Below are positions 42,507 to 51,047 of a DNA stretch of 60,329 nt, one piece after another. The stretch lies in NCBI RefSeq assembly GCF_023914155.1, contig NZ_JAMWYS010000050.1, positions 1-60,329 of the forward strand, in the 5' to 3' direction. A program made the position numbers and the translations under genes. Within the stretch, counting starts at the first letter, position 1, and every line of letters starts with the position of its first letter. The DNA comes from Solitalea agri (lineage in GTDB: Bacteria; Bacteroidota; Bacteroidia; Sphingobacteriales; Sphingobacteriaceae). The notes beneath the pieces are model-generated. The model saw only the letters and a program-made list of their open reading frames with translations, did no database searches and was not told the DNA's origin.

Positions 42507-44138
42507 TTAGTACAACGGATTTTGAGCTAACAAACTATTCTTTTCTTTTTCATATTGAGGTATAGGGAATAAATAATTAGCTTCATTAAATTTCCGTTCT
42601 TGCAACGTATAGTATTCATAACTGAAACTTCCATCAGTGTTTTTGGTGATGTTCACTGCTCGCAAAGGTTTATTCTCAGTTTGTTCTGCTATCTTCCATC
42701 TGCGAACGTCAAAGAAGCGATGTCCTTCAAAACATAACTCAATTTCACGTTCACTACGAATTGCATCTTTAAGTCCGTCGCCACTGGAAGTTATAGCCGG
42801 CATATGTACGCTGTTTCTGCTACGAATCAGATTTAAATAAGTACGTGCTTCACTTTCATTACCGAGCTCAAATTGAGCTTCGGCATAGTTCAGATAGATT
42901 TCCGATAAACGGAAAATAATCCAATTTTGAGAACTTCCATTCGTATTCAAATCATTCGATTCATCGGCATACTTTCTCCAGTTATAACCAGTAAGAGTAG
43001 CATTCCAGTTTTCAACCGGGCTTTGCGGACTGTCCAATCCTCCTTTAAAATACTCTGCTTCTCTACCTTTAAACAGCGCTCCATTGTAAAGTACGGTTGC
43101 GTAAAAACGAGGGTCTCTGTTTTCATATGGTTTTGCCGGATTATATCCAGAAGTTGGATCTGTTATCGATTTGCCATTAGCCATTTGAAAATCATCTACT
43201 AAATTTTGAGAGGGGGCATAAACAGACCAACCATGATACCCATTAGGACCAATGAATATGTCAAGTAAAGATTCCCAATAGGTTCCGTTTATGCCATAAG
43301 ATAATATCACTTCTGAATTAAACTTCTGAAGAAAAATCTGCTTATAATCCGCACCTTGGTACAATGAATAAGAACCCAGATTAGCTAAATCAATTACTGC
43401 CTTTGCAGCATCAGCAGCGGCCTGCCATTTGTTTTTCTCTTTTGAAGAGTTATGGAGCGCGCTGGCAGCGTACAACAATACTCTCGATTTTAAGGCCAAT
43501 ACTGCTCCCTTGGTGATACGACCCAGGTTAGAGCCATTGTAGCTTTCTGGCAATAAAGTAGCGGCTTCATTAAGTTCAGAAGTTATAAAATTCACACACT
43601 CATCGTATGAGTTGCGGGCAACTTCAAATGATGGATCTTGTAAAGAGTACGGCTTAGTGATAATCGGAACACCTCCGTAACGAGCAGTGAGATCAAAATA
43701 ACACCATGCTCGAAGAAATTTCATTTCACCTTTCAAACGTTTTTTCATGTTTTCATCTCCACTTACTCCGTCAATCTTTTGAAAAAAAGTATTGCAATCT
43801 CTAATATAGCTATAATCTGTAGTCCAGCTATCCATTGAAAGGTTATCAGGACTCATAGTTCCTTGATTCCACTGAAACACATTTTCGTAATTGAACCTAG
43901 AATAACCTTCATCACTTGCAGCAGATAAGCCGGTGCCACTGGCCACGTCCCAATTATAAACATGTGGCAAAACTCTGTACTTTGAATTTACATAGGTTTC
44001 GACCAGATTTAAATCTGTCCAAACATCCAGTTCGGAATAAGTATCAAGTGGTTTTCTATCAAGAAAATCTTTTTCACATGCACTCAGTCCAACAAAGAGA
44101 CTTGAGAGAAGGATAATCATGTATATTTTATTTTTCAT
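42507..44138 (-). CDS. SusD/RagB family glycan-binding lipoprotein
   Basis: 543 residues. Lipoprotein signal with Cys21 in VGLSACEKDF. Typical SusD features: RKPLDTYSELDVWTD near the start, the helical FLRAWCYFDLTARYGGVPI segment, RLSEIYLNYAEAQFELGN, and the C-terminal EREIELCFEGHRFFDVRRW. It is the surface lid and glycan-binding partner of the SusC-type transporter, from which it is 24 bases downstream. Confidence 0.95.
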   Translation of the reverse strand: MKNKIYMIILLSSLFVGLSACEKDFLDRKPLDTYSELDVWTDLNLVETYVNSKYRVLPHVYNWDVASGTGLSAASDEGYSRFNYENVFQWNQGTMSPDNLSMDSWTTDYSYIRDCNTFFQKIDGVSGDENMKKRLKGEMKFLRAWCYFDLTARYGGVPIITKPYSLQDPSFEVARNSYDECVNFITSELNEAATLLPESYNGSNLGRITKGAVLALKSRVLLYAASALHNSSKEKNKWQAAADAAKAVIDLANLGSYSLYQGADYKQIFLQKFNSEVILSYGINGTYWESLLDIFIGPNGYHGWSVYAPSQNLVDDFQMANGKSITDPTSGYNPAKPYENRDPRFYATVLYNGALFKGREAEYFKGGLDSPQSPVENWNATLTGYNWRKYADESNDLNTNGSSQNWIIFRLSEIYLNYAEAQFELGNESEARTYLNLIRSRNSVHMPAITSSGDGLKDAIRSEREIELCFEGHRFFDVRRWKIAEQTENKPLRAVNITKNTDGSFSYEYYTLQERKFNEANYLFPIPQYEKEKNSLLAQNPLY

Positions 44139-44162
44139 TCTTATCTATTTATTAATTAGTGA

Positions 44163-47100
44163 TTAAAGAGAAATATTAACGCCGGCGCTAATAATCCGGG
44201 TTTGAGGATAGTAACTGCCTGTTACTGAGCTTAGCTCAGGATCATAATCTTTGATGCTGCTAAAGGTGAACAGATTGAAACCGTTAACAAATACACGCAT
44301 GTTTTGCAAGCGAAGCGATTGTGTAAGGGTTTTAGGGAATGTGTAAGAGAGTTCAACTGTTTTTAAGCGCAAGAATGCTGCATTTCTCAACCAAAAATCA
44401 GAATAGCGGTTATTTATAAGATCATTACGATCAAATGAGGCTGGGAATGAGCCATTTGGATTTTCAGGAGTCCAACGATCATTAAACAACCAAGTTGGAG
44501 GAGTAACCGCATTACCTTGTTGAGGGAGAATCAGCTGTTGGGCATTGGTTTGCCCTTGCCACAACATACTTAAACCTACTCCTCTAAAGTTTACACCCAT
44601 AGTAATACCATAAATACCTCTAGGCGTATTTCCTTCGTAAATTCTTACTCTATCGTTAGAAGTAATTTGCTTATCACCGTTAATATCCACATAGCGAATA
44701 TCGCCCGGACGAGTTCCGGGTAAGTGTACAGAATTATCGATTTCCTCTTGTGTACGATAGATGCCTTCCGATTTATAGACTAACCACGAATCTATCGGAA
44801 ATCCTTGTCTTTTTTGCCATTCAGGAACATTAGCGGCTTCGTCCATAAAGGCCACTTCATTTTTTGTATAAGTGAAGTTTGCCCCGATGTTATAAGAGAA
44901 GCTTTCATTTACAGAACGTTGATGCGATACCTCTAATTCAATACCTTTATTATTTACCTCACCAATATTCTCTGCAGGTAACTTACCATTTAAACCTGTA
45001 CTTGAAGGTACTGAGGCGTTACGTGCAATTAAGATATTATTACGCTTCGAAATGAAATAATCAGCATTTACAGTCAACAAACCATTCCAAAAAGATGACT
45101 CGATACCAAAATTGGTAGTTTTTGCCACCTCCCAAGTAATATTAGGATTTGGCGTAACTCCGGCAGAAAGACCTTGAACAAGCTGGCTATCTCCTCCGAA
45201 ATAATACCCTCCATCTAAATAATACTGCTGAATGCTTTGATAAGGAAGAACTTTGTCGTTTCCTAATTCAGCCCATGAAGCTTTTAATTTAAGATGACTT
45301 ACGAAAGGAGCATTATTTTTCAGGAATGGTTCCTCCGAAACCCTCCAACCCAAAGAAACACCTGGGAACGTTCCCCAACGTTTGTCTTTTGGAAAAATGT
45401 AAGAACCATCATGACGCAGAACTAAATCAACAAGGTACTTCTGTTTATAGCTGTAACTTAAACGGCCGAAAATATTCTGACGGGCTGTTTGAGCTGCATT
45501 ACCTCCATTATCCTTGTCTTTATCAGCACCAATAAACATCTGGTCAATCTTATCACTTAGGTAGCCTGTTCTATAAGCAAAAATCCCTTCGTTATAGCTG
45601 TCACTTTGTTCATAAGCAATGAATGCACTTACATCGTGTGCTCCAAACACACGCGTATAACCTATTTTAGCATTATAAGTCTTAAGTTGATAATTACGAT
45701 AATCTGATCTTAAGTTGATTGGCCCTTCTGAACTGCGAACATTTTCGTATTCCTCAGTATTACTATTATATCGGTAAGCATCCCAATTGTCCTTGAAGGT
45801 TTTTTGATTTCTGAATCTAAAATCATAGGCCATCAAACCGCTTACATAAAGCCCCTCAGTTACAAAAGGGAGTTTCAAGTCGAATGATAAATCCGACAAA
45901 AGATTGTAATCCTTAATCTTATCATAGCCGGTTGCCCCTGATGCCATAAGCACTGGATTACGTCCGCCGGCCAAACCCGGCCCAGGAAGTCCGTTTGGAT
46001 AATAAGCAGGAAGTGTTGGATAAGCCGACAAAACTTCCCCAAAAATGGAACCACTTCCATAATTTGAAAAATTACGATCTTCCAAACGACCAGAAAGATT
46101 TAAGCCCATTTTTAAAATCGGAAGAATCTGGGTATTAATATTTGATCGGAGATTATATTGTTTGTAACCAGTAGAAGATTCATGATAAATCGCCTCTTGC
46201 TTCAAATATTCACCAGAAAGGAAAAAATCCGTTTTTTCGCCACCGCCATTTAAAGATAAAGCATGACGACTTTGAGGTGAATTATCCTTTACCACCTCTT
46301 TGTACCAGTTGGTACTAGGATAATTTATTGGGTCGCTTCCATCATAATATTTTTGAATATCTTCATTTGAATATTGATGAGGCTTACCATAACGATCATT
46401 TACCTCATTGATATAAGTAGCATACTGCCCAGCATTCACAGGATCAGGCATGCGGGTCGGTTGAGTTGTACCGTAGCTTCCGGTATAGGTTATAACCGAT
46501 TTACCTGATTTTCCCTTTTTAGTGGTAACCAATATTACCCCGTTAGCAGCCTGAGCACCATAAATTGCTGCAGAAGCATCTTTCAATATTGAAATACTTT
46601 CAATGTCATCTGGATTTAGTCGTTCGAAAGCTCCCCGATTCGCTACTCCATCAATTACCACCAAAGGACTATTGTCATTTAAGGTTCCTTTTCCCCTGAT
46701 TAAAAGCGTAGAAAAATCATTTCCCGGTTCCCCTGAACGATTAGAAGCAATAACACCTGGTGCACGACCAACCAGTGAATTTGAAAGATTGGCAGAAGGA
46801 CTTTGCTTAATTTCATCACCTTTTACCGTAGCAACAGAACCTGTTACCGTTACTTTTTTCTTTACACCATAACCAACCACTACAACCTCCTCCAATGCTT
46901 TTGAACTTGGCAATAACTGAACATTAATCACCTCATTTGAACTTACAGTAACTTCTTTACTTGTGAATCCTGTAAATGAAAAAATGAGGGTTGTTTTTCC
47001 TGTAGGAACACTGATTGAATAATTCCCAGAAACATCGGAAGTGGTGCCTTTCGATGATCCTTTAATTGTTACTAATGCACCGGGCAATTCTAGTCCCCTT

Positions 47101-47240
47101 TCATCTGTAACCTTCCCTTTTACGGTTCGCTCTGCATGAACATTTACGGATTGCGCCTGAGCATTGGTTACCAGGCCAACTTCCCCTCCACAAACGGATA
47201 ATGCCAGCAGCAATAGTTTAAGAGTAGTTTTTGTCTTCAT
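44163..47240 (-). CDS. SusC/RagA family TonB-dependent transporter
   Basis: 1025 residues. A signal peptide (likely cut after NAQAQ, residue 30) is followed by a carboxypeptidase-D-like regulatory domain (RTVKGKVTDERGLELPGALVTIKG, about 39-110). After it come the VVVGYGVKKKVTVTGSV TonB-box region, the plug domain (RGKGTLNDNSPLVVIDGV), and a 22-strand barrel ending in GVNISL. No sigma-factor-interacting N-terminal extension. It imports oligosaccharide across the outer membrane with SusD. Confidence 0.96.
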   Translation of the reverse strand: MKTKTTLKLLLLALSVCGGEVGLVTNAQAQSVNVHAERTVKGKVTDERGLELPGALVTIKGSSKGTTSDVSGNYSISVPTGKTTLIFSFTGFTSKEVTVSSNEVINVQLLPSSKALEEVVVVGYGVKKKVTVTGSVATVKGDEIKQSPSANLSNSLVGRAPGVIASNRSGEPGNDFSTLLIRGKGTLNDNSPLVVIDGVANRGAFERLNPDDIESISILKDASAAIYGAQAANGVILVTTKKGKSGKSVITYTGSYGTTQPTRMPDPVNAGQYATYINEVNDRYGKPHQYSNEDIQKYYDGSDPINYPSTNWYKEVVKDNSPQSRHALSLNGGGEKTDFFLSGEYLKQEAIYHESSTGYKQYNLRSNINTQILPILKMGLNLSGRLEDRNFSNYGSGSIFGEVLSAYPTLPAYYPNGLPGPGLAGGRNPVLMASGATGYDKIKDYNLLSDLSFDLKLPFVTEGLYVSGLMAYDFRFRNQKTFKDNWDAYRYNSNTEEYENVRSSEGPINLRSDYRNYQLKTYNAKIGYTRVFGAHDVSAFIAYEQSDSYNEGIFAYRTGYLSDKIDQMFIGADKDKDNGGNAAQTARQNIFGRLSYSYKQKYLVDLVLRHDGSYIFPKDKRWGTFPGVSLGWRVSEEPFLKNNAPFVSHLKLKASWAELGNDKVLPYQSIQQYYLDGGYYFGGDSQLVQGLSAGVTPNPNITWEVAKTTNFGIESSFWNGLLTVNADYFISKRNNILIARNASVPSSTGLNGKLPAENIGEVNNKGIELEVSHQRSVNESFSYNIGANFTYTKNEVAFMDEAANVPEWQKRQGFPIDSWLVYKSEGIYRTQEEIDNSVHLPGTRPGDIRYVDINGDKQITSNDRVRIYEGNTPRGIYGITMGVNFRGVGLSMLWQGQTNAQQLILPQQGNAVTPPTWLFNDRWTPENPNGSFPASFDRNDLINNRYSDFWLRNAAFLRLKTVELSYTFPKTLTQSLRLQNMRVFVNGFNLFTFSSIKDYDPELSSVTGSYYPQTRIISAGVNISL

Positions 47241-47264
47241 ATAAAAAATTTAGATTATTTAATT

Positions 47265-47287
47265 ATTCTATTCTATGCTATACTATT
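47265..47287. promoter_or_regulatory. Candidate GntR operator before susC
   Basis: On the minus strand AATAGTATAGCATAGAATAG lies just downstream of a -7-like element. The same word set and spacing are seen before GH27. Confidence 0.6.
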
Positions 47288-47288
47288 A

Positions 47289-47296
47289 CGAACATA
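47289..47296 (-). promoter_or_regulatory. Probable -7 element of susCD
   Basis: TATGTTCG, one mismatch from TAnnTTTG, at the same position relative to the operator as the -7 element of GH27. Confidence 0.45.
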
Positions 47297-47498
47297 AAAC
47301 ATTCTTTTTTATTTTGCAAATCATTAACTGTTAAAACTTTATTTCGGGAAAATGAATGAACTGATTTAAAGATGTTGTTGGGAGATGATGATTGGAAATT
47401 ATAACTCTACGAAAGGATAAGCGCGCATAACAAGTTAAAAAGTGGGACTTAACGGTTCAAAAAGAACTTGCACATTTTTATGACATTAAATTTTCTAT

Positions 47499-47811
47499 TT
47501 AAATGAAACGTGCTGCAACTATTTGTGTAATATTTAAACGAAGTTGTTCGTGAGCCAATTCATAAGGATAACGAGCATTAGGCTTTAACTCCGATTTACT
47601 CTTTAAAAAGTAGATTGAGGAGTATACTATGATACTTGTTAATCGACAATTGAAGAAGAGCTCCATTTATAACCAAATCTGCTATTGGTAACTGTGGCAA
47701 AAGACAGGGAAGCTGTTAGAAAATCATCCCAATTAATTTGTGGCTTGAAGTAGAATAGATGGTATCCTTAGAAGACGAAAAGAGCGTTGAAATCCCTTTT
47801 ACAAAAAGCAT
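47499..47811 (-). pseudogene. Decayed DUF922 gene fragment
   Basis: Read from 47811 on the minus strand: MLFVKGISTLFSSSK, then DTIYSTSSHKLI in frame. After a one-base loss comes WDDFLTASLSFATVTNSRF with GYKWSS. After a second shift comes SIYFLKSKS with YPYELAHEQLRLNIT, then a stop at 47499. These align in order with DTIYHTTSTSLKWKDF, MTNSGFGYKWSS, STYFIKSKS and YELSHEQLHFDIT of the intact gene at 36473-37051. The zinc motif HEQLH has become HEQLR, the signal peptide is missing, and the last third is absent. Clearly nonfunctional. Confidence 0.85.
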
Positions 47812-47815
47812 TTAG

Positions 47816-47868
47816 TCATTTTTAGTTTGATTGCGCAATGCCATGCATTCACATCAAACTAAAAATGA
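47816..47868. repeat. 16-bp perfect inverted repeat beside the pseudogene
   Basis: TCATTTTTAGTTTGAT (47816-47831) and ATCAAACTAAAAATGA (47853-47868) with a 21-base loop. It lies 34 bases after the nuoN stop and may end the nuo transcript, although no T run follows the stem on the minus strand. Confidence 0.6.
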
Positions 47869-47901
47869 CAAACAAAAAAAAGTTTAGAAACCTCATTACA
47901 C

Positions 47902-49419
47902 TTACCAATTCATCAGTCCCATTAGTTTACTAGGGAAGATTCCTAAAAATAAGGTAAACAAGGCCAAAAAGATAATAATTACTGAGAAAAGCAGATTTCC
48001 TTTTTCAAGAGAGATCTCTGTTTTGGCTTTTCGTAAATAAAGGTTTAATGGAATTTTAAAGTAATAAAAAAGGGAAACCACTGTGTTTACCACACCGAAA
48101 ATGACCATGATCAATAGTAAAACATTTCCCCCAATCATGTAAGCTTCTACTGCTGCAGAAAAAATAAAGAACTTACCTACAAAGCCTGCTGTTGGCGGTA
48201 AACCCGTCAGACTTACCAGAAATATCACCATTGCAACCGAGATCAATGGATATTTCATTCCCATTCCTTTATAGTCCTCTAATTCTTCTGAATGGAAAAC
48301 GTTTGAGAAATAGCCGATAACCAAAAACGCTCCGATATTAGCCAGGGCATACACAAAAAGGAAAAACAGGATAGCTTTTTGCCCAGTCATTGAATAAGCA
48401 GCAACACCCATCAAAATAAAACCTGAATGACCAATGGCCGAATAAGCCATCAGACGTTTTACATTGGTTTGCCACAAAGCAGAGAAGTTACCAATGGTCA
48501 TCGTTACGATAGCCACTACCGCCAAAAGACTTTCTGTGGAGGCTAAAAACACAGACCCGGTGGTAGTATTGGTTGAATTTACAGCAGTTATAAAAGTAAT
48601 AAGAAGGGCTATTCCAGCCACTTTTGGAGCAACTGAAAGGAAAGCTGTTATAGGAGTTGGGGCACCTTCATAAACATCGGGAACCCATACCTGCATCGGA
48701 AATGCCGAAATCTTGAAAAACAAACCAGCCAAGGTTAATAAAAGTGCAACGGATGCACTCATTAAGCTTATAGAAGCCAATCCATTATAAAATGCTGAAC
48801 TGGTGATATCCAGCGTTCCTGTAAAGCCATACAACAGCGACATACCGTACAACATTACAGCTGAAGCAACAGCACCAAACAAGGCATACTTCATACCCGA
48901 TTCTTCCGATCGTTTGTTTCCGGTTAAATAAGCGGCCAAAATATAGGAGCAAACTGAAACAAATTCTACTGATAAATAGATCATCAGTAAGTTTTGAGCC
49001 ATTACCATAAAGTTTAAACCTATAGTAACTACCAACACCAAACTGAAGTACTCGCTTCCCCCTTTCTCGGTATTGCGTAACTGAAAATCTCGTAATGAAA
49101 ATAACATCACCAATAACCCGGATAACTCTATCAGTAATTTATACCAAACTGAGGATACACTCAGTTTTATCATACCCCCGAATAAAGGAATTGCGGATGA
49201 ATGGATGAGCAGAAACTGATCGAGTGTTTCAAGAATGGTAATAAAAAGACCTGAAACAGCGATTATTGCCACCAGGTTTTTGATTCTTTTTGCCCAAAAT
49301 AAATCGGCAACAATCATCAGAATAAAAATGAAGGCAAGGGAAATCTCGGGAAGCAGATAGATCCAACTTCCTAAAGTATCATTAATTGACGATTGAATAA
49401 TTCCAACAAAGTTTTCCAT
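47902..49419 (-). CDS. nuoN: NADH-quinone oxidoreductase subunit N
   Basis: 505 residues, about fourteen helices. Antiporter-like subunit of complex I in the inner membrane; proton pumping coupled to quinone reduction. Family marks: YLSVEFVSVCSYILAAYLTG with the helix-5 Glu, GLFFKISAFPMQVWVPDVYEGAPTP, and NVKRLMAYSAIGHSGF. It starts two bases after the nuoM stop and ends the operon. Confidence 0.96.
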   Translation of the reverse strand: MENFVGIIQSSINDTLGSWIYLLPEISLAFIFILMIVADLFWAKRIKNLVAIIAVSGLFITILETLDQFLLIHSSAIPLFGGMIKLSVSSVWYKLLIELSGLLVMLFSLRDFQLRNTEKGGSEYFSLVLVVTIGLNFMVMAQNLLMIYLSVEFVSVCSYILAAYLTGNKRSEESGMKYALFGAVASAVMLYGMSLLYGFTGTLDITSSAFYNGLASISLMSASVALLLTLAGLFFKISAFPMQVWVPDVYEGAPTPITAFLSVAPKVAGIALLITFITAVNSTNTTTGSVFLASTESLLAVVAIVTMTIGNFSALWQTNVKRLMAYSAIGHSGFILMGVAAYSMTGQKAILFFLFVYALANIGAFLVIGYFSNVFHSEELEDYKGMGMKYPLISVAMVIFLVSLTGLPPTAGFVGKFFIFSAAVEAYMIGGNVLLLIMVIFGVVNTVVSLFYYFKIPLNLYLRKAKTEISLEKGNLLFSVIIIFLALFTLFLGIFPSKLMGLMNW

Positions 49420-49421
49420 CC

Positions 49422-51044
49422 TTAATTCAATAATTTACTTAAGGTTTCAAGATGCTGCCCGCCACTTTTTAAGGTTGCATTAACAAGTTCAACCATGGCA
49501 GAATTACTCATATCGAAAAATAAAAACGGCATAATACCCAAAAGTAAGGCAACAATAGCCATCGGACTTAAAGCGATAACTTCTCTTAAATTAACATCCG
49601 AAAGTTTTGCTGACCAGTCTTCTCCCCCTTTAAAACGGGCTTTACCAAAGAACATACGCTGGAGGGTCCATAAAAAGTAAGCCGCCCCTAGCAAAATACC
49701 TACTGCTCCAACAACCGCCATCCAACGCGGAATAGAGTTAGAATTAAATGCGCCAATTAACGAGAATGCTTCGGCAATAAAAGCCGAGAAGCCCGGTAAT
49801 CCAAGGGAGGCAAAAAAGGCAATAAACACAAACACCGAATAGGTTGGCATTTGTAGGTACAACCCTCGAAAATTTGCTATCTCCCGATCATGAACGCGAT
49901 TGTAAATAACCCCTACAAGGAAGAATAACATACTTGATAACACCCCGTGGCTGATCATTTGGAACATCGCTCCACTGACACCTTCAACGGTTAACGAAGC
50001 TATTCCCAATAACACAAAGCCCATGTGAGAAACCGACGAATAAGCAATCAATCGCTTCAAATCTGACGCAGCTAAAGCACTCATCGCTCCATAAATAATC
50101 GATACCACTCCAATTAAGCCAATAACCCAGCTAAAGTATATGGCTCCGTCAGGGAAAATACCCATACAAATCCGGATAATTCCATAACCGCCAATCTTAA
50201 GTAATACTCCAGCCAGAATGATCGAAATTGGTGTAGGTGCCTCCACATGAGCATCAGGTAACCAGGTATGTAATGGTACAATTGGCACCTTAATCGCAAA
50301 GGCGATAAACAGTACGGCAAAAGCTAAAAGTCGAGGTGATACCCCAAATAACAATGCTGAAGAATGAATATCGAAGATTGAGCCCTGAACATAATTAGCC
50401 GGGTTCATCATTGAAAGCATATCAAAAGTGTGAGCTCCGGTTATTGGATCTTTTACTGAGAAATATAAACCAATAATAACCAATAACATGAAAACCGAAC
50501 CCAATAAGGTATATAAGAAGAACTTTATTGATGCGTACTCTCTTCTTGCTCCTCCCCAAATACCAATTAGGAAATATAGCGGCAACAGCATCAATTCATA
50601 GAAGATATAAAACAAGAAGAAATCAAGCGCACTGAAAACACCCATAATTGCCGCATTGAGCAATAAAAACAAGCAGAAATATCCTTTTTCATTGGTTTTA
50701 ATTTCCCATGAAGCCAGAGCGGCTATGGCCATTACGAAGGTTGAAAGCATTAACAAGCCAATACTAACACCATCGATACCTAAAAAATATTGGATTTGGA
50801 GTTTACCCAAAGTTCCCAGATTCAGGTTTATCCATGAGTGTTTCTCAACAAACTGAAATGATTGCTCATTGAAAACACCCGGTAAGCTGTGATTAAAATG
50901 AAGGTACATATATCCGGCAATGATCAACTGAATAATTGAAACTGCCAGATTTAGGTATTTAAATGTATTCTTAAGGGCTTGAGGCAAAACTGCCACCAAT
51001 ACCATAAAAAGAATAGGAAGAAAAATGAGTATACTAAGCGTCAT
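49422..51044 (-). CDS. nuoM: NADH-quinone oxidoreductase subunit M
   Basis: 540 residues, about fourteen helices. Marks: FYIFYELMLLPLYFLIGIWGG (helix 5 with the Glu), FAIKVPIVPLHTWLPDAHVEAPTP, and DLKRLIAYSSVSHMGFVLLGIASL. Proton-channel subunit of complex I. The ATG is three bases after the nuoL stop. Confidence 0.97.
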   Translation of the reverse strand: MTLSILIFLPILFMVLVAVLPQALKNTFKYLNLAVSIIQLIIAGYMYLHFNHSLPGVFNEQSFQFVEKHSWINLNLGTLGKLQIQYFLGIDGVSIGLLMLSTFVMAIAALASWEIKTNEKGYFCLFLLLNAAIMGVFSALDFFLFYIFYELMLLPLYFLIGIWGGARREYASIKFFLYTLLGSVFMLLVIIGLYFSVKDPITGAHTFDMLSMMNPANYVQGSIFDIHSSALLFGVSPRLLAFAVLFIAFAIKVPIVPLHTWLPDAHVEAPTPISIILAGVLLKIGGYGIIRICMGIFPDGAIYFSWVIGLIGVVSIIYGAMSALAASDLKRLIAYSSVSHMGFVLLGIASLTVEGVSGAMFQMISHGVLSSMLFFLVGVIYNRVHDREIANFRGLYLQMPTYSVFVFIAFFASLGLPGFSAFIAEAFSLIGAFNSNSIPRWMAVVGAVGILLGAAYFLWTLQRMFFGKARFKGGEDWSAKLSDVNLREVIALSPMAIVALLLGIMPFLFFDMSNSAMVELVNATLKSGGQHLETLSKLLN

Positions 51045-51047
51045 TTA

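Larger units (their letters stand above)
47241..47901. other. Region between susC and nuoN
   Basis: 661 bases. It holds the susC promoter and operator (right of 47240), about 200 bases without recognisable content (47297-47498), a decayed DUF922 gene (47499-47811) and a 16-bp stem-loop (47816-47868). Confidence 0.6.
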
